From Syntrophaceae bacterium UBA6112 (GTDB taxonomy: Bacteria; Desulfobacterota; Syntrophia; Syntrophales; UBA5619), in the NCBI GenBank assembly GCA_002423465.1, contig DIWG01000063.1, positions 3,586 through 37,469 of the forward strand: 33,884 bases of DNA, given 5' to 3'. Below, in pieces: positions 7,492-15,449 of this stretch. The translations under genes were made by a program, and so were the position numbers. Within the stretch, counting starts at the first letter, position 1. Every line of letters starts with the position of its first letter. Below the pieces are notes generated by a model that made no database searches, had not been told where the DNA came from, and saw only the letters and a list, made by a program, of their open reading frames with translations.

Positions 7492-7665
7492 GAAAGACCC
7501 GTTGTATCTCCTTCCACCGGTCAGACCTGTTGAGACAACTTCCCGAGCTTTTTTTCGGCGGAAATATTGCATTCATTTCCTTGACAATCATCGGGAATCC
7601 TGTTAGCGGTTCCTCAAATTCGAAGCGGCGTTCGTGAAAACCGCCGCGCCCGACAAACGGGATTT

Positions 7666-9237
7666 ATGGACCTGAAAACGGAAGTATTGATCATCGGAGG
7701 AGGGGCTACCGGGGCCGGCATCGCGCGCGACCTCGCCCTTCGGGGTATTCCCTCGCTGCTCGTCGAAAAAGGGGATTTCACCTCCGGCGCTTCCGGCCGC
7801 AACCAGGGGCTCCTCCACAGCGGCGCCCGTTACGCCGTCACCGACCCCGAGGCGGCGCGGGAGTGCATCAGCGAAAACCGGATCCTCCGGCGGATCGCCC
7901 CCCACTGCATCGAGCCCACGGAAGGGCTGTTCGTCTCCCTCCCCGAAGACGGTCCGGAGTACCGGTCAGACTTCATCCGGGCCTGCGGAAAGGCGGGGAT
8001 CGACGCCCTGCCGCTCTCCCCGCGGGAAGCCCTGGCATTGGAGCCGCGGCTGAATTCCCGAATCATCGGCGCCGTCCAGGTCCCCGACGGTGCGGTCGAC
8101 CCCTTCATGCTTGTCGTTGAAAACGCCCGGGACGCCGAATCCCGCGGGACGCGCTTTCTTATCCACACAGAGGTCACCGGCCTGATCCGTGACGGCCTCC
8201 GGATCGCCGGGGCGCGTGTCCGGGACCGGATTACCGGCGAGGCGTATGCCATTGCGGCAACCTGGGTGATCAACGCAACCGGCGCCTGGGCCAATCTTAT
8301 CCTCGGAATGGTCGGTCTCAAGATCGGCCTTGCCCTCTCCAAGGGCTCCATGCTGATCACCAACACCCGTCTGAGCGAGCGCGTCCTCAACCGCTGCCGC
8401 CCCCCTTCCAGCGGCGACATTATCGTTCCGAACGACACCGTCTCCATTCTCGGCACCACGTCGTTGCGGGCGGAGGACCTGGAACATTACACAGTCACAC
8501 CCGAAGAGGTCACCTTCCTGGTCGATGAACTCTCCCGGATGATCCCCGATGTGAAGGGGGAGCGTTTCACCCGGGCCTACGCCGGCGTCCGTCCCCTTCT
8601 CCAGTTGGGGGAAGCCTGCGATGACCGGGCAATCAGCCGCGGATTCGCCCTGATCGACCACGGAAGCTGCGACGGCATCGAGGGACTCGTTACGATCACC
8701 GGCGGCAAGCTGATGACCTACCGCCTGATGGCGGAAAGGACGGTCGATTTTCTCTGCGAACGGATGGGGTTGCATGTCCCTTGTCTCACCCACGTCCAAA
8801 GGCTGCCCGGCGCGGGTCTCGGCAACGCACTGAAGGACCGCCTCCTCCATCTTCGACGGCAGACCCCCGCCGCGCGCGGGGAGATCCTCTGCGATTGCGA
8901 ACTCGTTCCCCGGGAGGCCGTGGATGCGATTCTGCGTGAGGGCAAGGTGCGAGAGCTTCAGGATATCCTCCACCGCACCCGTCTCGCCAAGGGGACCTGT
9001 CAGGGGGGCTTCTGCGTTTACCGCCTCCTCGGGCTGCTGAACGAACTGCGCAAAGCGGAGGGAAGCGGCGGCTCCAACGTCGTCCTCCGGGGTTTTCTCG
9101 AGGAACGCTGGAAAGGGATTCGGCCCGTCCTGTGGGGAACCTCCCTGAAGGAAGAGGAGCTGATCGAATCGATCTACAAGGGGCTGTTCAACCTCGCCCC
9201 CGAAGAGCCCGGCCGGCCGGGTGGGGGTGAAGCATGA
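7666..9237 (+). CDS. glpA: Anaerobic glycerol-3-phosphate dehydrogenase, FAD subunit A
   Basis: GlpA oxidises sn-glycerol 3-phosphate to dihydroxyacetone phosphate, passing electrons through GlpB and GlpC to the membrane quinone pool. The protein has 523 residues. An N-terminal FAD motif GGGATGAGIARD (about 11-22) is followed by the DAO-type oxidase fold. Near the C-terminus is a Bfd-like [2Fe-2S] domain with cysteines about 409 and 411 (ILCDCE) and about 445 and 450 (GTCQGGFC). This domain separates anaerobic GlpA from aerobic GlpD. The ATG start follows 348 bases of control region. Its stop overlaps the glpB start by four bases (ATGA), so translation is coupled. Length and domain order are normal. 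Confidence 0.94.
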   Translation: MDLKTEVLIIGGGATGAGIARDLALRGIPSLLVEKGDFTSGASGRNQGLLHSGARYAVTDPEAARECISENRILRRIAPHCIEPTEGLFVSLPEDGPEYRSDFIRACGKAGIDALPLSPREALALEPRLNSRIIGAVQVPDGAVDPFMLVVENARDAESRGTRFLIHTEVTGLIRDGLRIAGARVRDRITGEAYAIAATWVINATGAWANLILGMVGLKIGLALSKGSMLITNTRLSERVLNRCRPPSSGDIIVPNDTVSILGTTSLRAEDLEHYTVTPEEVTFLVDELSRMIPDVKGERFTRAYAGVRPLLQLGEACDDRAISRGFALIDHGSCDGIEGLVTITGGKLMTYRLMAERTVDFLCERMGLHVPCLTHVQRLPGAGLGNALKDRLLHLRRQTPAARGEILCDCELVPREAVDAILREGKVRELQDILHRTRLAKGTCQGGFCVYRLLGLLNELRKAEGSGGSNVVLRGFLEERWKGIRPVLWGTSLKEEELIESIYKGLFNLAPEEPGRPGGGEA

Positions 9238-10460
9238 AGCGCTTCGACCTCATCGTCATCGGAACGGGGCTTTCGGGGCTCACGGCCGCCCGGACGGCGG
9301 TCGACATGGGGGCAAAAGTCCTGATCGCCGGTTGGGGGATGGGCGCGCTCACCCTTTTCGGGAACACGATCGATCTTTTGGGAGAAGTCCCGCCCGAAAC
9401 GGATATGGCGGAGGGGATCACATCCTGGATAGCAGCGCACCCGGAACACCCTTATGCCCGGACGGGTATGGCGGGAATCGAAAACGCCCTCACCGATTTC
9501 CAAGGACTGTTTCCACCACCCTACAGCTTCGCCGCCTTGGGATCCGGGAACTCCCTCCTTCCCACCGGCGCGGGGACGATGCGTCCCACCTATCTGATCC
9601 CCGTCACGATGGCTGCCGGCGCCGCAATGACCCCACCCGGGACACTGATCGTCGGCTTCCGCGGATTCAAGGATTTTCAGGGCGATACGGTTTCGCTCCA
9701 CCTGAAATGCCGGGGGGTGAGCCTGTCACTCCCGCGCTACGGCTTGGAAGGGCTGACCGCCCTCGCCCTTGCCCGCCTGATGGACGAACCTTCCTTCCGG
9801 GAGCGTCTCGGCGAGTCGATCCGGCTGCAGATGGCGGGGGAGCGGTTCATCGGCCTCCCCGCGGTCCTGGGCTTCAGGAATCCCGCCGTCGTTCTGAAAA
9901 CGCTGGAAGAGATCACCGGCGCCCGGGTCTTCGAGATCCCAATGCTTCCACCGTCGATCCCCGGCACGCGGATCTTTCATCATTTCCGGGAAATGCTGAT
10001 TTCAAAAGGTGCGACCTTCCTGATGGGGCATCCGGCATCCCGCGCAAAAGTGAAAGACGGCCGCTGCGAAGGGATCACCGTCCAAAACCCGCCGCTTGCA
10101 ACCCAATACCGTGCGGACAGCTATATCCTCGCGACCGGACGTTTTCTGGGCGGCGGCCTCTGGGCGGAAATGGAGCGGATCGTAGAACCCCTCTTCCATC
10201 TTCCCGTCTTCCAACCCGGGGAACGGGGAAAGTGGTTTGGAGAGCGGTTTTTCGACCCGAAAGCGCATCCGATCCACCGCGCCGGAATCGTCACGGACGC
10301 TGATCTGCGGCCGGTCGATGAAACGGGTCGGGTTGTCCTGGAGAACGTCCATGTAGCGGGGTCGATCCTGGCCCATCACCAGGCCATCGAGGAAAAATCA
10401 CGGGAAGGGATCGACATCGCCACGGGTTTCCTGGCCGCAAAGAGGGCGCTCGCATTATGA
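9234..10460 (+). CDS. glpB: Anaerobic glycerol-3-phosphate dehydrogenase, flavin subunit B
   Basis: GlpB is the second flavoprotein of the GlpABC complex and probably relays electrons from GlpA. The protein has 408 residues and starts with a dinucleotide-binding motif in LIVIGTGLSGLTAARTA. It keeps family-typical segments such as GWGMGALTLFGNTIDLLG and, near the end, VHVAGSILAHHQAIEEKSREGIDIATG (shown here only as its landmark AGSILAHH, about residue 370). It overlaps glpA and glpC by four bases on each side, so all three subunits are made in step. I see no anomaly. Confidence 0.9.
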   Translation: MKRFDLIVIGTGLSGLTAARTAVDMGAKVLIAGWGMGALTLFGNTIDLLGEVPPETDMAEGITSWIAAHPEHPYARTGMAGIENALTDFQGLFPPPYSFAALGSGNSLLPTGAGTMRPTYLIPVTMAAGAAMTPPGTLIVGFRGFKDFQGDTVSLHLKCRGVSLSLPRYGLEGLTALALARLMDEPSFRERLGESIRLQMAGERFIGLPAVLGFRNPAVVLKTLEEITGARVFEIPMLPPSIPGTRIFHHFREMLISKGATFLMGHPASRAKVKDGRCEGITVQNPPLATQYRADSYILATGRFLGGGLWAEMERIVEPLFHLPVFQPGERGKWFGERFFDPKAHPIHRAGIVTDADLRPVDETGRVVLENVHVAGSILAHHQAIEEKSREGIDIATGFLAAKRALAL

Positions 10461-11686
10461 CGAAAGCCGAAGAAAAACCGGCGCTTTTCCCGAAACTCCC
10501 GGACGTTTGCGTTCGCTGCGCAACCTGCATGGCCGCCTGCCCCGTCTCCCGCGTGACGCCGCGCTTTCCGGGACCGAAGCAGGCCGGACCGGGGGCGCAG
10601 AGGTTCCGGTCCGCCTCCGAGGCCTCCGTGGACGACTGGATCGAACTCTGCACGGGCTGCCACCTTTGCGACATGGTCTGCCCGGCGGGCGTACCCATCT
10701 CCGAAATGAACATGATGGCCAAGGCGAAATACCTGGATGAGCGCGGCCGGACTTTCCGGGATTGGCTCCTCGTCCGGAGCGACCTCTTCGGCGAGCTGGC
10801 CGCCCGTTTTTCGAAGATCGTCAACCCGCTGATGAAAAACGGGTTGCTCCGCTGGCTTCTCGACGCCCTGCTGAAGATCGACCGGCGGCGGGCCCTCCCC
10901 GGTTACGAATACCCCACGTTCCGCCGGTGGTTCCAAACCCGGCCGGCGGTCCCCGGCATCACCGGCCGCCGGAAGGTCGCCTACTTCTACGGCTGCTTCA
11001 CGAACACGAACGAAACGGACGTGGGAAAGGCCGCCGTTGAGCTCCTGGAGGCGCACGGGCTCGACGTCATCGTCCCACCCCAGCGCTGCTGCGGAATTCC
11101 GCGTCTCGGCGTGGGTGATCTCAAGGGGGCAAGGGAGATGGGCCGCCGGAACATCGCCCTCCTCCGCCCAACGGTGCGGCAGGGGATCGACATCGTCTTT
11201 TCTTCAACGAGTTGCGGCCTGATGCTCCGCCACGAGTACAGCCGGATCCTCAACCTCTCCGGCGCGGAGGAGCTGGCGGGACGTCTCTTTGATATCTGTG
11301 AATTCCTCCTGCGTCTGCATGAGGAGGAAAAATCAACGGCAACCTTCCTGCCGATCTCCCTGAAAGCGGCCTACTTCGCTCCCTGCCACCTACGTTCGCT
11401 GAACATCGGCCTCCCCGCCCTGGAACTGCTGCGCCTCATCCCGGGGCTGGATGTCGGTATGCTCGAAGCGGACTGCTGCGGTCTGGGCGGACTCTACGGC
11501 TTCAAAAATGAGAAATTCGCGATTGCCGAGGAGATCGGCAAGGACCTGACGGAGGCAGCCGCCCGGATGAAACCCGACATCATCCTCACGGACTGCGAGG
11601 GCTGCCGGATGCAGATCCGCCACCTCACGGGCCTCAAGGTCCTCCACCCCCTCCAGCTCCTCCGCGATGCGCTGAACCGGACATGA
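10457..11686 (+). CDS. glpC: Anaerobic glycerol-3-phosphate dehydrogenase, iron-sulfur subunit C
   Basis: GlpC links the dehydrogenase to the membrane and carries electrons to quinone. The protein has 409 residues. Two [4Fe-4S] ferredoxin motifs lie at the start: Cys 18, 21, 24, 28 (CVRCATCMAAC) and Cys 65, 68, 71, 75 (CTGCHLCDMVC). Two CCG cysteine-rich domains follow, with CCGIPRLG at about 211 and DCCGLGGLYG near 345. These resemble HdrB/HdrD-type heterodisulfide reductase domains. The gene ends seven bases before the end of the convergent aldehyde oxidoreductase gene, and I see no terminator between them. Confidence 0.93.
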   Translation: MTKAEEKPALFPKLPDVCVRCATCMAACPVSRVTPRFPGPKQAGPGAQRFRSASEASVDDWIELCTGCHLCDMVCPAGVPISEMNMMAKAKYLDERGRTFRDWLLVRSDLFGELAARFSKIVNPLMKNGLLRWLLDALLKIDRRRALPGYEYPTFRRWFQTRPAVPGITGRRKVAYFYGCFTNTNETDVGKAAVELLEAHGLDVIVPPQRCCGIPRLGVGDLKGAREMGRRNIALLRPTVRQGIDIVFSSTSCGLMLRHEYSRILNLSGAEELAGRLFDICEFLLRLHEEEKSTATFLPISLKAAYFAPCHLRSLNIGLPALELLRLIPGLDVGMLEADCCGLGGLYGFKNEKFAIAEEIGKDLTEAAARMKPDIILTDCEGCRMQIRHLTGLKVLHPLQLLRDALNRT

Positions 11687-11693
11687 TCAGGCT

Positions 11694-13484
11694 TCAGTGT
11701 CCCAAATACTGAGCAGCCCAGCCGATCTCCAGTTCCGCAAGCCGGGCAGGCGTCGGCACGCCGGATTCATCCCATCCCATCATCCGGTAATAGTTTTTTC
11801 GGGCTTCGGCAAATGTTCCGGGATCAAGCCCCTTCAACGGACCGTCCGCGGGAGTCTCGGCAAACCGTTTCGGCAGCGCATCGTCCTTTTCCGAAAACCC
11901 CTCCCGGATGTTGAAGATCCGCGCGAGGTCGATCCCCCGCTCCACGACCTCCCTCAGATCCCTCTCCGTCGCCGGCCAGCCTGTGACATAGGCTACCGCT
12001 TCCCGGATTTGCGCCTCGCTCCAGGGGACGAACTTGCACATCCCCAGGGTGTTGGTCAACTGCGCCGAGAAACTCTTTTCGTAAAGCTTGGCGCCGGCCA
12101 CCCCATCCAGGTCCTCGGTATCGTGAATGGTGGTGTTGTGGTCGGCGCCGGCCGCATTCATGCTGTAATGGAGCCCCATGGCCTGCTTGCGCCGCGGCTC
12201 GTGCATCGGGAGCTCCTGGCCTTTGACCTGCATGGCCAGCGCTTCCGACCCTCTCCCGATTTTTTCCGCCGCCCGTTTGGTGCCCTCCGCCAGCAGGTCT
12301 CCAAATCCCTGGCGCAGGGCGATCTTCTCCACCATCCGGACCATCGCTTCGGCATTGCCGAAAGTCAGATCCAACCCGTCCGTATCCTCCCGGTTCAGAA
12401 TCCCCTTTTCAACGCATTCCATCGCAAAGGAGATCGCCACACCGGTCGAAATCGTATCCATCCCGTGGCGGTTGCACAGTTCATTGGCCCTCATCAGGGC
12501 TTCCGGATCGTCGATGCCGCAGTTGGAACCGAGGGCGGCCAGCGTTTCATATTCCGGCCCGCCGTACATCGGGTCGACCGCAAAGGGCCCCTGTAGCCTG
12601 ACCACCCTTTTGCAGCGGATCGGGCATCCATAACAGTGGTCCATTTTCTCGACATACTTTTCACACAGCAACTGCGCGTCAATCTTTACCACGCCGGGAA
12701 ACCGGCCCCCCTGAAAGTTTCTGACGGGCAGGTTTCCGTTCGCTTCATAGCCTCGCATGTCCGAACCGGTTCCATACCGCCAGTGTTTGGATTTCTCTTT
12801 ATAATTCTTGAGCATCCAGCGGTTCAACTCGCGGAGCTTTTCCGGATCGGCGGCTTCCGGAAGACGACTGCCCCGGACGGCGATTGCTTTGAGCCGCTTG
12901 GAACCCATCACCGCCCCTACCCCGGTTCTTCCGGCCACGTGGGTAACGTCATTGGATATGCAGGCAAAACGAACCCGTTTTTCCCCGGCCGGACCGATCA
13001 CGGCCGTTCGAATTCGCTTTTCTCCGAGATCTTCACGGATGGCCCCATCCGTGTCCGCCGTCTCCAGACCCCAGAGGCGACCAGCATCGCGGATTTCCGC
13101 CTCCCCATCCTTGATCGAGAGATAAACCGGTTTGGGAGAGATCCCCTCGATCACGATCGCCTCGAAACCGGCCTTCTTCAGCTCCGCGCCCCAGAACCCG
13201 CCGGCCTCCGACTCTCCGTATCCCCCGGTCAGCGGGGACTTGCACCCGACGCTGTTGCGCCCACTGCCCACAAAGGGATGCCCCGTAAGCGTTCCCAGGG
13301 CGAAAACAAGTCTGTTTTCCGGCCCGAACGGATCGATCCCCGCCGGCACTTCGGTTAAAAGCGTATGGGCGATGATCCCCCGGCCGCCCAGATAGCGCCG
13401 GTAATGGTCGTCCGAAATCCCCTCGACCGTCAGTTTACCGGCGGTCAGATCGACCCGCAGAATGTTGTCGTTGATCCCTTTCAT
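11694..13484 (-). CDS. aor: Tungsten-dependent aldehyde:ferredoxin oxidoreductase
   Basis: AOR interconverts aldehydes and carboxylic acids using ferredoxin and a bis-pterin tungsten cofactor. It is typical of strict anaerobes. The protein has 596 residues, a normal length. The [4Fe-4S] ligands are visible as Cys about 284, 287 and 291 in HCYGCPIRC, plus Cys about 483 in NTLGMCKF. The N-terminal AOR domain shows GGRGIIAHTL and GRNSVGCKSPLTGGYGES. The ATG at 13482-13484 is chosen because AGGAG lies five bases before it. A GTG two codons upstream is less likely. It stands alone on the minus strand, convergent with glpC. No maturation genes are in the window. Substrate is not predictable, and benzaldehyde or acetaldehyde-type substrates are both possible. 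Confidence 0.93.
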   Translation of the reverse strand: MKGINDNILRVDLTAGKLTVEGISDDHYRRYLGGRGIIAHTLLTEVPAGIDPFGPENRLVFALGTLTGHPFVGSGRNSVGCKSPLTGGYGESEAGGFWGAELKKAGFEAIVIEGISPKPVYLSIKDGEAEIRDAGRLWGLETADTDGAIREDLGEKRIRTAVIGPAGEKRVRFACISNDVTHVAGRTGVGAVMGSKRLKAIAVRGSRLPEAADPEKLRELNRWMLKNYKEKSKHWRYGTGSDMRGYEANGNLPVRNFQGGRFPGVVKIDAQLLCEKYVEKMDHCYGCPIRCKRVVRLQGPFAVDPMYGGPEYETLAALGSNCGIDDPEALMRANELCNRHGMDTISTGVAISFAMECVEKGILNREDTDGLDLTFGNAEAMVRMVEKIALRQGFGDLLAEGTKRAAEKIGRGSEALAMQVKGQELPMHEPRRKQAMGLHYSMNAAGADHNTTIHDTEDLDGVAGAKLYEKSFSAQLTNTLGMCKFVPWSEAQIREAVAYVTGWPATERDLREVVERGIDLARIFNIREGFSEKDDALPKRFAETPADGPLKGLDPGTFAEARKNYYRMMGWDESGVPTPARLAELEIGWAAQYLGH

Positions 13485-13571
13485 CTTCACTCCTTTAATA
13501 ATTGATATGCCGTGTCAGCAATACGTAATCTGTCCGCCCGACAAACTTATCATGGATGTCGTGATCCTCCT

Positions 13572-13754
13572 TTACCATATTCCGGGGAACAGCCTTTTTC
13601 GCCCTTTGGCAAAATCGGAATATCCCTCGACTCCGAAGAGCGTCCTCTCTTCGATTGCGATCCGCCAGTGCCTCACGAAAGCAAAAACGACGATCCCCAG
13701 CAGAAGCAGAACCGACATGATTGCCGGTGTAAGGTCATTACCTTTCATGACCAT
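13572..13754 (-). pseudogene. C-terminal fragment of an isoprenylcysteine methyltransferase-like membrane protein
   Basis: Only 60 codons are open. One membrane span (around IMSVLLLLGIVVFAFVR) is followed by RIAIEERTLFGVEGYSDFAK and then GRKRLFPGIW. This closely follows the usual end of ICMT/PEMT-family methyltransferases (EE..L....G..Y..Y....R.iPg). Those proteins have about 150-200 residues with several membrane spans. Here a stop codon lies in frame about 40 bases upstream of the first ATG, so the N-terminal part is missing. It is most likely a decayed remnant. A functional short membrane protein is the alternative. Confidence 0.45.
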
Positions 13755-13824
13755 TATCCCGTAGCGGTTCCAGGAAAGGATATCCGATTGATTCTCTCAG
13801 GCCGACTTTCAAGCTCAACGATCG

Positions 13825-13847
13825 CCGCCGACAGCGCGTGTCGGCGG
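13825..13847. repeat. GC-rich hairpin, 9-base perfect stem
   Basis: CCGCCGACA (13825-13833) pairs perfectly with TGTCGGCGG (13839-13847) around the loop GCGCG. It lies between the methyltransferase fragment and the small membrane-protein gene, 35 bases before a second hairpin. It is not followed by a T-run on either strand. Confidence 0.55.
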
Positions 13848-13881
13848 GACCGAGCGGTCAGGAATATCCAGCAGCGATTCG

Positions 13882-13899
13882 ACCGCCCGGCGGGGCGGT
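13882..13899. repeat. GC-rich hairpin, 7-base perfect stem
   Basis: ACCGCCC (13882-13888) pairs with GGGCGGT (13893-13899) around a 4-base loop, about 20 bases after the stop codon of the minus-strand membrane-protein gene. It could protect or end that transcript, or be part of a repeat element with the neighbouring 9-base hairpin. Confidence 0.5.
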
Positions 13900-13919
13900 G
13901 GCTCGCTGGAGCGCCCCGG

Positions 13920-14342
13920 TCAGGCGGCATCATGTTTGCCATACTTCCAGAATAGCCAGGGCATCGCGGTAAAAACGCCCAGCATCGCATAATAGACTGA
14001 GCCGGATACCGGATCATGCTTTGTGAAAACCTCGACAAACGACAAGCCCTGGAGTGCAACCCCCAATGCAATTTCCGCTGTAAGCGTTAGCGCGAGCGCA
14101 AGAACTCCGACAGCCACCCGGGTCGATGATCCACCTGCATTACCAATGCGACGGCCAATCCAACCCGCTGCGAGCACAATTGCAACGAGCATGAACGGAG
14201 TCTCCAGGAGTTCGGCAGTCCTGACGCCGAGTCGCGGGACAACCCAAAGAGTCCGGACAGCTCCCAGCACAAATCCCGTGCCGAACACGAGCGCGAAGTA
14301 TGCTGTTCCCGCTTTCAAAGTACGCAGAGCTGTAGCCGCCAT
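13920..14342 (-). CDS. Small four-span membrane protein of unknown function
   Basis: The protein is about 140 residues with four likely membrane spans. The start reads MAATALRTLKAGTAYFALVF, and later blocks are LGAVRTLWVVPRLGVRTAELLE and the short C-terminal FWKYGKHDAA. I recall this layout from many proteobacterial conserved hypothetical proteins, but no function is known to me. The ATG at 14340-14342 has AGGTGA close upstream and matches the usual family start. An ATG at 14381 would add 13 residues and run into the preceding fragment. It belongs to a minus-strand series after the cation-efflux gene. Confidence 0.6.
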   Translation of the reverse strand: MAATALRTLKAGTAYFALVFGTGFVLGAVRTLWVVPRLGVRTAELLETPFMLVAIVLAAGWIGRRIGNAGGSSTRVAVGVLALALTLTAEIALGVALQGLSFVEVFTKHDPVSGSVYYAMLGVFTAMPWLFWKYGKHDAA

Positions 14343-14362
14343 TTCACCTGATATTATTCCAC

Positions 14363-14491
14363 TTATTCTGTGAATCCACATTCTCTCATTGATTCACTTT
14401 TCTTAAAGTACGCCATCCCAACGCATTTCAGTGTTTCCGATACTGCCATCCAGTCTATCCCGATACAGTCTTGCTTGACGTCTATTTTCAT
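14363..14491 (-). pseudogene. Possible N-terminal fragment of a GNAT-family acetyltransferase
   Basis: This 42-codon reading frame starts MKIDVKQDC and contains GIDWMAVSETLKCVGMAYF. It resembles the first strand and helix of some GNAT acetyltransferases (iDW..VsE.L..vGMay). The frame then stops where about 90 further residues with the acetyl-CoA loop would be expected. I find no continuation in the other frames. The surrounding DNA is AT-richer than the rest of the window (one 60-base line counts 24 G+C). A decayed remnant is most likely, and chance similarity cannot be excluded. Confidence 0.3.
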
Positions 14492-14574
14492 TATAATCTC
14501 GCTGTATATGCTGATGCCGAACCGGGGTGATGAGCCGCCGCTGTAAGCGATCGACTCCATCAAGTTCGCCTTTT

Positions 14575-15213
14575 TTAATGGCAGTCTTCGCAAACCTCAC
14601 CACGCAAGCCTTCAAATCCCTCTTGTGCGATGATCGGCACCATGATTAATGCTGCCACGGGGTCAGCCCACCACCAGCCGAAAAGTGCATTAAGGACAAG
14701 CCCTCCGAGAAGAATGGCCGAAAGATAAGCACAAAGATCAGTCTGTCGAGAGTCTGCCTTCATAGCGCGGCTTCCCAGGTTTGAGGCCGACTGACGTTTT
14801 GCGTGAGCGAGGAGAGGCATGATGATGAGCGAGACGATGGATAAACCGATACCAACGAAGCTGGTTTGCGGCGGCTCACGAGCAAGGAGAGACTTGACGG
14901 CTTCGAAGGCGACGTATGCCGCAAGGATAAGAAAGCTGATACCCACAAGCTTGAGGGCAATCTTCTCGCGGCTTTCGTCGTGAGTGGGAGAAAATAGCCT
15001 CCAGAGAAGTACCGAACCGGAAAGACTTTCAATAAGAGAATCGACGCCAAAGCCCACCAATGCGATGCTACCAGCAAACCATCCGGCGCCAATAGCGATA
15101 CCCGCCTCCACCATATTCCAGCCGATGGTAAAGTATTCAAGCTTTCGGCCCTGCCGCAAATGCTCTTTACGTTCAATGAAAGAGCCATGAGAACATCCGT
15201 CAATATCAGTCAC
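14575..15213 (-). CDS. Cation diffusion facilitator-like transporter (short, membrane domain only)
   Basis: This 212-residue inner-membrane protein is related to CDF divalent-metal efflux antiporters. About five to six spans are visible. The CDF-type motifs are GSIALVGFGVDSLIESLSG (Asp about 58) and the second metal-site helix ADSRQTD (about 153-159), followed by WWADPVAAL. The cytoplasmic C-terminal domain of full CDF proteins is missing, as in a known short subfamily, and the protein ends CEDCH. The GTG start at 15211-15213 has GAGAGGG five bases before it. Metal specificity is unknown. It may be first in a loose minus-strand group with the two fragments and the small membrane protein. Confidence 0.8.
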   Translation of the reverse strand: MTDIDGCSHGSFIERKEHLRQGRKLEYFTIGWNMVEAGIAIGAGWFAGSIALVGFGVDSLIESLSGSVLLWRLFSPTHDESREKIALKLVGISFLILAAYVAFEAVKSLLAREPPQTSFVGIGLSIVSLIIMPLLAHAKRQSASNLGSRAMKADSRQTDLCAYLSAILLGGLVLNALFGWWWADPVAALIMVPIIAQEGFEGLRGEVCEDCH

Positions 15214-15449
15214 GTATCCCTCTCATTCTTGATGTGGCATAATGCCCCGGATGGAGAACGCGCCTTAGCGTGCCTGCTCAATCCGGTTGATGGGCCAAGT
15301 GGCCGCACTTCGACTCACTGATTTAAGGAGCGCGCTCATCATCCGGGGATCTGGGACGCCTACAGGCGGCCCATCAAGTTATTCTATCGTTTCTGGATAT
15401 CGCCGCATCTACATGTGCTCAACAAGCCCAGTGCCTCCCTCCATGGACG

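Larger units (their letters stand above)
7318..7665. other. Intergenic control region between fum and glpABC
   Basis: This 348-base gap lies between two divergent operons and I see no gene in it. It holds a well-formed minus-strand promoter (7463-7491), two exact GTGGATCA repeats (7424-7451), and a perfect TTGACA on the plus strand (7581-7586) that lacks a good -10 box at normal spacing (TAGCGG at 17 bases). The glp promoter may therefore need an activator or lie elsewhere. Confidence 0.6.

Noticed and set aside
7581..7609. A plus-strand promoter for glpABC built on the perfect TTGACA at 7581
   Set aside because: At 16-18 bases the -10 candidates (such as TAGCGG) are poor, so I mention it only as part of the control region.
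11687..11700. A terminator between the convergent glpC and aor genes
   Set aside because: Only seven bases separate the stops, and the available dyad (GGACA/TGTCC) has five pairs and a 14-base loop without a T-run.
15214..15449. Gap between the cation-efflux and FadL-like genes, with a 25-codon minus-strand frame starting MMSALLKSVSR
   Set aside because: It is very short, has no ribosome site and no resemblance I recognise. Only small palindromes such as CGCCTACAGGCG and GGCATTATGCC are visible.
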